A DNA stretch of 64,000 nt, taken from Aromatoleum tolulyticum (lineage in GTDB: Bacteria; Pseudomonadota; Gammaproteobacteria; Burkholderiales; Rhodocyclaceae). Positions 63,596 through 64,000 of the stretch are shown one piece after another (within the stretch, counting starts at the first letter, position 1; each line of letters starts with the position of its first letter). The notes below the pieces were generated by a model. It had not been told where the DNA came from. It searched no databases and saw only the letters and a program-made list of their open reading frames with translations. The stretch is from NCBI RefSeq assembly GCF_900156155.1, contig NZ_FTMD01000006.1, positions 270,442 through 334,441 on the forward strand, read 5' to 3'. Both the position numbers and the translations under genes were made by a program.

Positions 63596-64000
63596 TGACC
63601 CGTCCTGAATTAGGTTGACACCTGTTGTGACGGACAAGCCGGCTTAATGGCCGGCCTGCATAGATGCCCGATGAACCTCATCGGGCGTTTTCAATTGTAG
63701 CGAGCAATGCGGCCGTTCCGTGTTGTAGATGGCGATAGACTGACTGACCATGCGCCGAGCCTCGTGTAGATCGTCGGGCAATTGGAGCAGGAATTCCTGC
63801 TTGAGAATGCCATTGACCCGTTCGGCCAAGGCGTTCTGGTAGCAGTCGTAGCCGTCGGTCATCGAGCAGATCAGCCCGTGTTTGCGGTGAATGGCCTGGT
63901 ATTCATGGGCGCAGTATTGGACGCCGCGATCGGAATGATGGACCAGCGGCTGACTTCCCCGGCGTCCCTTCAGCGCCATCTTCAAGGCTTGGCTGACCTC
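63596..64000 (-). mobile_element. IS3-family insertion sequence, end fragment (cut by window edge)
   Basis: The element begins with a TG-starting end, TGACCCGTCCTGAAT, at 63596, typical of IS3-family terminal repeats, and carries a transposase gene running toward that end. Its other end lies beyond the window. It stands 108 bases downstream of bamC and disrupts no gene that can be seen. Confidence 0.8.
63644..64000 (-). CDS. IS3-family transposase OrfB, C-terminal part (cut by window edge)
   Basis: The open frame continues to the window edge, giving the last 118 residues. It contains the integrase-core aspartate in VHHSDRGVQYC and the glutamate in NALAERVNGILKQEF, followed by YNTERPHCSLQLKTP, the standard end of IS3/IS150-type OrfB. 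The stop is TAA at 63644. The N-terminal part and OrfA are outside. Confidence 0.93.
   Translation of the reverse strand, partial: EVSQALKMALKGRRGSQPLVHHSDRGVQYCAHEYQAIHRKHGLICSMTDGYDCYQNALAERVNGILKQEFLLQLPDDLHEARRMVSQSIAIYNTERPHCSLQLKTPDEVHRASMQAGH

Overview
The window is high-GC DNA from a denitrifying betaproteobacterium. Gene content and order point to the Rhodocyclales (Azoarcus/Thauera/Aromatoleum type). Reasons include the order gyrA-serC-pheA-tyrA-aroA-cmk-rpsA-ihfB-lapAB, the order thrS-infC-rpmI-rplT-pheST-ihfA-merR-tRNA-Pro-surE-pcm-nlpD-rpoS, and a cytochrome cd1 nitrite reductase cluster. The genus is an inference from synteny; no search was run.

Layout. Positions 1-5556 hold the N-terminal end of a pilB-type pilus ATPase (cut by the left edge), a CcsA/YpjD-like membrane protein, ffh, and a run of small housekeeping genes ending in gloA. 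Positions 5631-15025 hold a partial type VI secretion (T6SS) locus: tssA on the plus strand, then on the minus strand a PAAR protein, an unrecognised membrane protein, tssM, tagF and an OmpA-like protein. A membrane-anchored M15 peptidase (TagX-like) lies at its far end. No sheath, baseplate or Hcp genes are present here. A 157-base segment bounded by inverted repeats separates PAAR from the peptidase. Positions 15879-16255 are the tmRNA gene, followed on the same strand by ubiG, an OmpA-family porin-like protein and mtaD.

Positions 19588-31087 are the gyrA-to-lapB housekeeping run, in which aroA and cmk are fused into one 644-residue reading frame. ugd, cysM, an exonuclease gene and a small GlsB-like membrane protein follow. 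Positions 34643-44109 are the nir locus: nirE and nirS on the minus strand, and nirC-nirF-nirDL-nirG-nirH-nirJ-nirN on the plus strand. Together they encode the nitrite reductase and the making of its heme d1. Two identical FNR/DNR-like half-site pairs (TTAAC-N4-ATCAA) lie upstream of nirS and in the nirE/nirC divergent region.

From 44169 a tRNA-Val(GAC) promoter appears to drive tRNA-Val and then thrS. Between them sits what reads as a transcription attenuator: an 11-codon leader peptide with three consecutive threonine codons, alternative hairpins, and an intrinsic terminator just before thrS. This is the most interesting signal in the window. infC begins with the rare codon ATC. The right part holds surE-pcm-nlpD-rpoS, a moxR-DUF58-tgpA-mltB run on the minus strand, a histone-deacetylase-family gene, dapA and bamC. 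The window ends inside an IS3-family insertion sequence.
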